NCBI GenBank assembly: GCA_964528095.1
Contig: CAZGSG010000311.1
Coordinates: 1-7,087 of the forward strand
Direction: 5' to 3'
DNA length: 7,087 nucleotides
Source: CAZGSG01 sp964528095
Lineage (GTDB): Bacteria; Bacteroidota; Bacteroidia; Chitinophagales; Chitinophagaceae
In this document: positions 6,006-7,087 of the stretch, one piece after another
How the letters are laid out: every line of letters begins with the position of its first letter
How positions within the stretch are numbered: position 1 is the first letter of the stretch
Translations under genes and position numbers: made by a program
Notes under the pieces: model-generated
What the model saw: only the letters and a program-made list of their open reading frames with translations
Databases searched by the model: none
What the model was told of the DNA's origin: nothing

Positions 6006-6827
6006 ATGAGGAAAAAAGCGGCAGGCAGAATGTGGGGACTCACCCTGCATCATTATACTATTCCTACCGGAAGCTGGGGTAAAAAAGGATCAGCGACCAG
6101 CTTTGATGAGAAAGAATATTTTACGACCATGAAAAATTGTTTGTTCATGGAAGAACTGGTCACCCGGCATTCTACTATCATGGACCGGTATGATCCCGAT
6201 AAAAAAGTTGCCCTGGTAGTAGATGAATGGGGGATCTGGACAGATGTGGAGCCTGGTACTAATCCCGGGTTTCTTTACCAGCAAAACAGTCTTCGGGATG
6301 CATTGGTGGCAGCCACCACCCTGAATATCTTCAATAATCATGCAGACCGCGTGCGCATGGCCAATCTCGCACAAACCATTAATGTATTACAGGCATTGAT
6401 CCTTACAAAAGGCAACCAGCTATTGCTTACACCTACCTATCATGTGTTCGAGCTGTATAAGGTACACCAGGATGCGAAACGACTGCCGGTGAATTTCAGT
6501 TCACCAGATTATACGATCGATGGCAAAAAAATTCCTTCGATCAATATTTCCGCTTCGCAGGATTCCACAGGCACTGTACACTTATCACTTGTCAATCTGC
6601 AGCCCGATAAAAAGATCAGCTTACGCACCAGCCTGGTAGGTATTAAATGGAATACGGTACAGGGGAAAATACTGACAGCGGCCAACCTCACAGATATCAA
6701 CTCATTCGAAAATCCTAACAAGATACATATCGAAAAATTCTCAGGAGCCCGCAAAGAAGGAACGGAACTGGTGATTGAGATGCCGGCGAAATCGATAGTC
6801 GCTTTGGAATTAAAAATTCAAAATTAA
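6006..6827 (+). CDS. GH51 C-terminal fragment downstream of the amber stop
   Basis: The frame continues without a shift from 5991, and the first in-frame ATG is at 6006, giving 273 residues. It carries the nucleophile (DEWGIW, Glu at residue 74 of this piece) and the C-terminal beta-sandwich. It has no signal peptide and no good ribosome binding site, so independent translation would leave it in the cytoplasm. Homology begins at 5991 (NWTYV), upstream of the ATG, which shows that this is a broken gene half and not a separate gene. The final residues KIQN and the stop codon are encoded by an AT-rich repeat. Confidence 0.6.
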   Translation: MRKKAAGRMWGLTLHHYTIPTGSWGKKGSATSFDEKEYFTTMKNCLFMEELVTRHSTIMDRYDPDKKVALVVDEWGIWTDVEPGTNPGFLYQQNSLRDALVAATTLNIFNNHADRVRMANLAQTINVLQALILTKGNQLLLTPTYHVFELYKVHQDAKRLPVNFSSPDYTIDGKKIPSINISASQDSTGTVHLSLVNLQPDKKISLRTSLVGIKWNTVQGKILTAANLTDINSFENPNKIHIEKFSGARKEGTELVIEMPAKSIVALELKIQN

Positions 6828-6837
6828 AAATTCAAAA
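6810..6837. repeat. Tandem 14-bp AT-rich repeat overlapping the GH51 stop
   Basis: The unit TTAAAAATTCAAAA occurs twice in direct succession (6810-6823 and 6824-6837). The TAA of the GH51 frame at 6825-6827 lies in the second unit. An inverted match lies about 100 bases downstream. Runs of AAATTCAAAATTAAAAATTCAAAA are a common intergenic repeat type in Bacteroidota genomes (general knowledge). Confidence 0.75.
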
Positions 6838-6950
6838 ATGGTCACTGATATTAGTGGATTGTTTTTGCTTTTGTATTTTTAGTATTAGAAATGTAAAATT
6901 CAAAAACGCATTTCAAAAACCGGGGTCTGTTTTTTAATTTTTAATTTTGA
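6818..6950. repeat. AT-rich inverted repeat (fold-back) after the GH51 gene
   Basis: A perfect 15-base inverted repeat joins TCAAAATTAAAAATT at 6818-6832 to AATTTTTAATTTTGA at 6936-6950, with looser pairing on both sides and about 100 bases between the arms. It could be a small non-coding mobile or fold-back element. It could also help end the GH51 transcript, since T-runs occur within and after it. No transposase or clear target duplication is visible. Confidence 0.55.
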
Positions 6951-7087
6951 CTTTTGAATTTCACGCCGTTGTTGGTATTCCGATAAGTACTTTAACTAAT
7001 TTAATAACTTTACACCAACAACCGATCATAGGAAGCTTTTCTTTGTGATTAAAGCTTCGGAAAAAAACGTCAATTAGTGGTGTTTTT
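6828..7087. other. Right-end intergenic region, possible leader of a gene beyond the window
   Basis: No gene is visible in these 260 bases. After the fold-back repeat there is an inverted pair, GTTGTTGGT at 6968-6976 and ACCAACAAC at 7014-7022, which encloses TAACTTTA at 7005-7012. That box resembles the Bacteroidota -7 element (TAnnTTTG), but no matching -33 TTTG is present. Further right, GAAGCTTT at 7032-7039 pairs with AAAGCTTC at 7051-7058 over an 11-base loop. It is followed by A-runs and not T-runs, so it is not a rightward terminator. Confidence 0.4.
7005..7012 (+). promoter_or_regulatory. Possible -7 promoter element for a rightward gene outside the window
   Basis: TAACTTTA matches seven of the eight positions of the Bacteroidota -7 element and lies between two 9-bp inverted arms. 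The absence of a -33 partner and of the downstream gene keeps this tentative. Confidence 0.25.

Larger units (their letters stand above)
5274..6827 (+). pseudogene. abfA: GH51 alpha-L-arabinofuranosidase interrupted by an in-frame TAG
   Basis: Read through one TAG codon at 5988-5990, this frame gives a GH51 alpha-L-arabinofuranosidase of 517 residues, the normal length for the family plus a signal peptide (MKRFVLLTLAIAGLCYSGYSQ). GH51 enzymes are retaining and remove terminal alpha-L-arabinofuranose. Acid/base Glu195 (WGVGNESWG) and nucleophile Glu318 (VVDEWGIW) are 123 residues apart, close to the spacing in characterised members. Other family blocks are intact: LRWPGGCFADEYHW, HHYT, and GTNPGFLYQQNSLRDA. 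The TAG takes codon 239 in SGD-stop-NWTYV, where homologues usually have tyrosine (SGDYNWTE type), so a single base change from TAC or TAT explains it. I chose the ATG at 5274 over a TTG at 5253 because it starts the signal peptide. The case fits a recent nonsense mutation, a sequencing error or, less likely, readthrough. Confidence 0.88.

Noticed and set aside
5597..6754. Minus-strand frames opposite the GH51 gene
   Set aside because: They lie antisense to a strongly conserved coding frame and show no domains.
7032..7058. Hairpin GAAGCTTT/AAAGCTTC as a terminator
   Set aside because: It is followed by A-runs on the plus strand, and its minus-strand 3' side lacks a T-run, so neither direction fits an intrinsic terminator.

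Overview
The window looks like a chromosomal segment of a Bacteroidota bacterium, probably of the Chitinophagaceae type (inferred). Gene starts lack strong Shine-Dalgarno sites and sit behind A-rich leaders. The two large enzymes are exported glycoside hydrolases of families common in plant-polysaccharide loci of this phylum. The left part carries a piece of a Bacteroidota-type Rhs/YD-repeat protein.

Layout. Bases 1-2162 are visibly AT-rich and look like accessory DNA: the last 26 codons of a gene entering from the left; a 360-codon gene of unknown function; an orphan Rhs core fragment (about 1178-1252) that overlaps the end of that gene; a 79-codon zinc-ribbon protein; and a 173-codon protein with two membrane segments. 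This resembles the recombined tail of an Rhs toxin locus with leftover immunity-like genes, but no toxin domain is visible. Bases 2163-3012 hold no convincing intact gene. They contain two copies of a 24-bp palindromic repeat, five tandem copies of an 11-bp unit, a terminator-like hairpin, and on the minus strand two coding-like scraps that may be a decayed gene.

Bases 3013-6827 are more GC-rich and hold two co-directional exported enzymes. The first is an intact GH127 beta-L-arabinofuranosidase-type enzyme with its full zinc/cysteine active site. The second is a GH51 alpha-L-arabinofuranosidase interrupted by one in-frame amber codon (5988-5990). The rest of the GH51 frame is well preserved, but the stop separates the acid/base glutamate from the nucleophile glutamate, so neither half can be active alone. 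Together the pair would release alpha- and beta-linked L-arabinofuranose from arabinose-rich plant material such as extensin-type side chains, arabinan or pectin decorations (inferred from the families). No SusC/SusD transporter or regulator lies within the window.

Bases 6828-7087 are an AT-rich, repeat-derived intergenic region with a fold-back structure. It ends in what may be the leader of a rightward gene outside the window.

The best candidates for a second look are the single amber codon in an otherwise intact GH51 gene, and the Rhs core fragment that appears to have replaced the end of the 360-codon gene. I found no CRISPR array, tRNA, rRNA or transposase gene.
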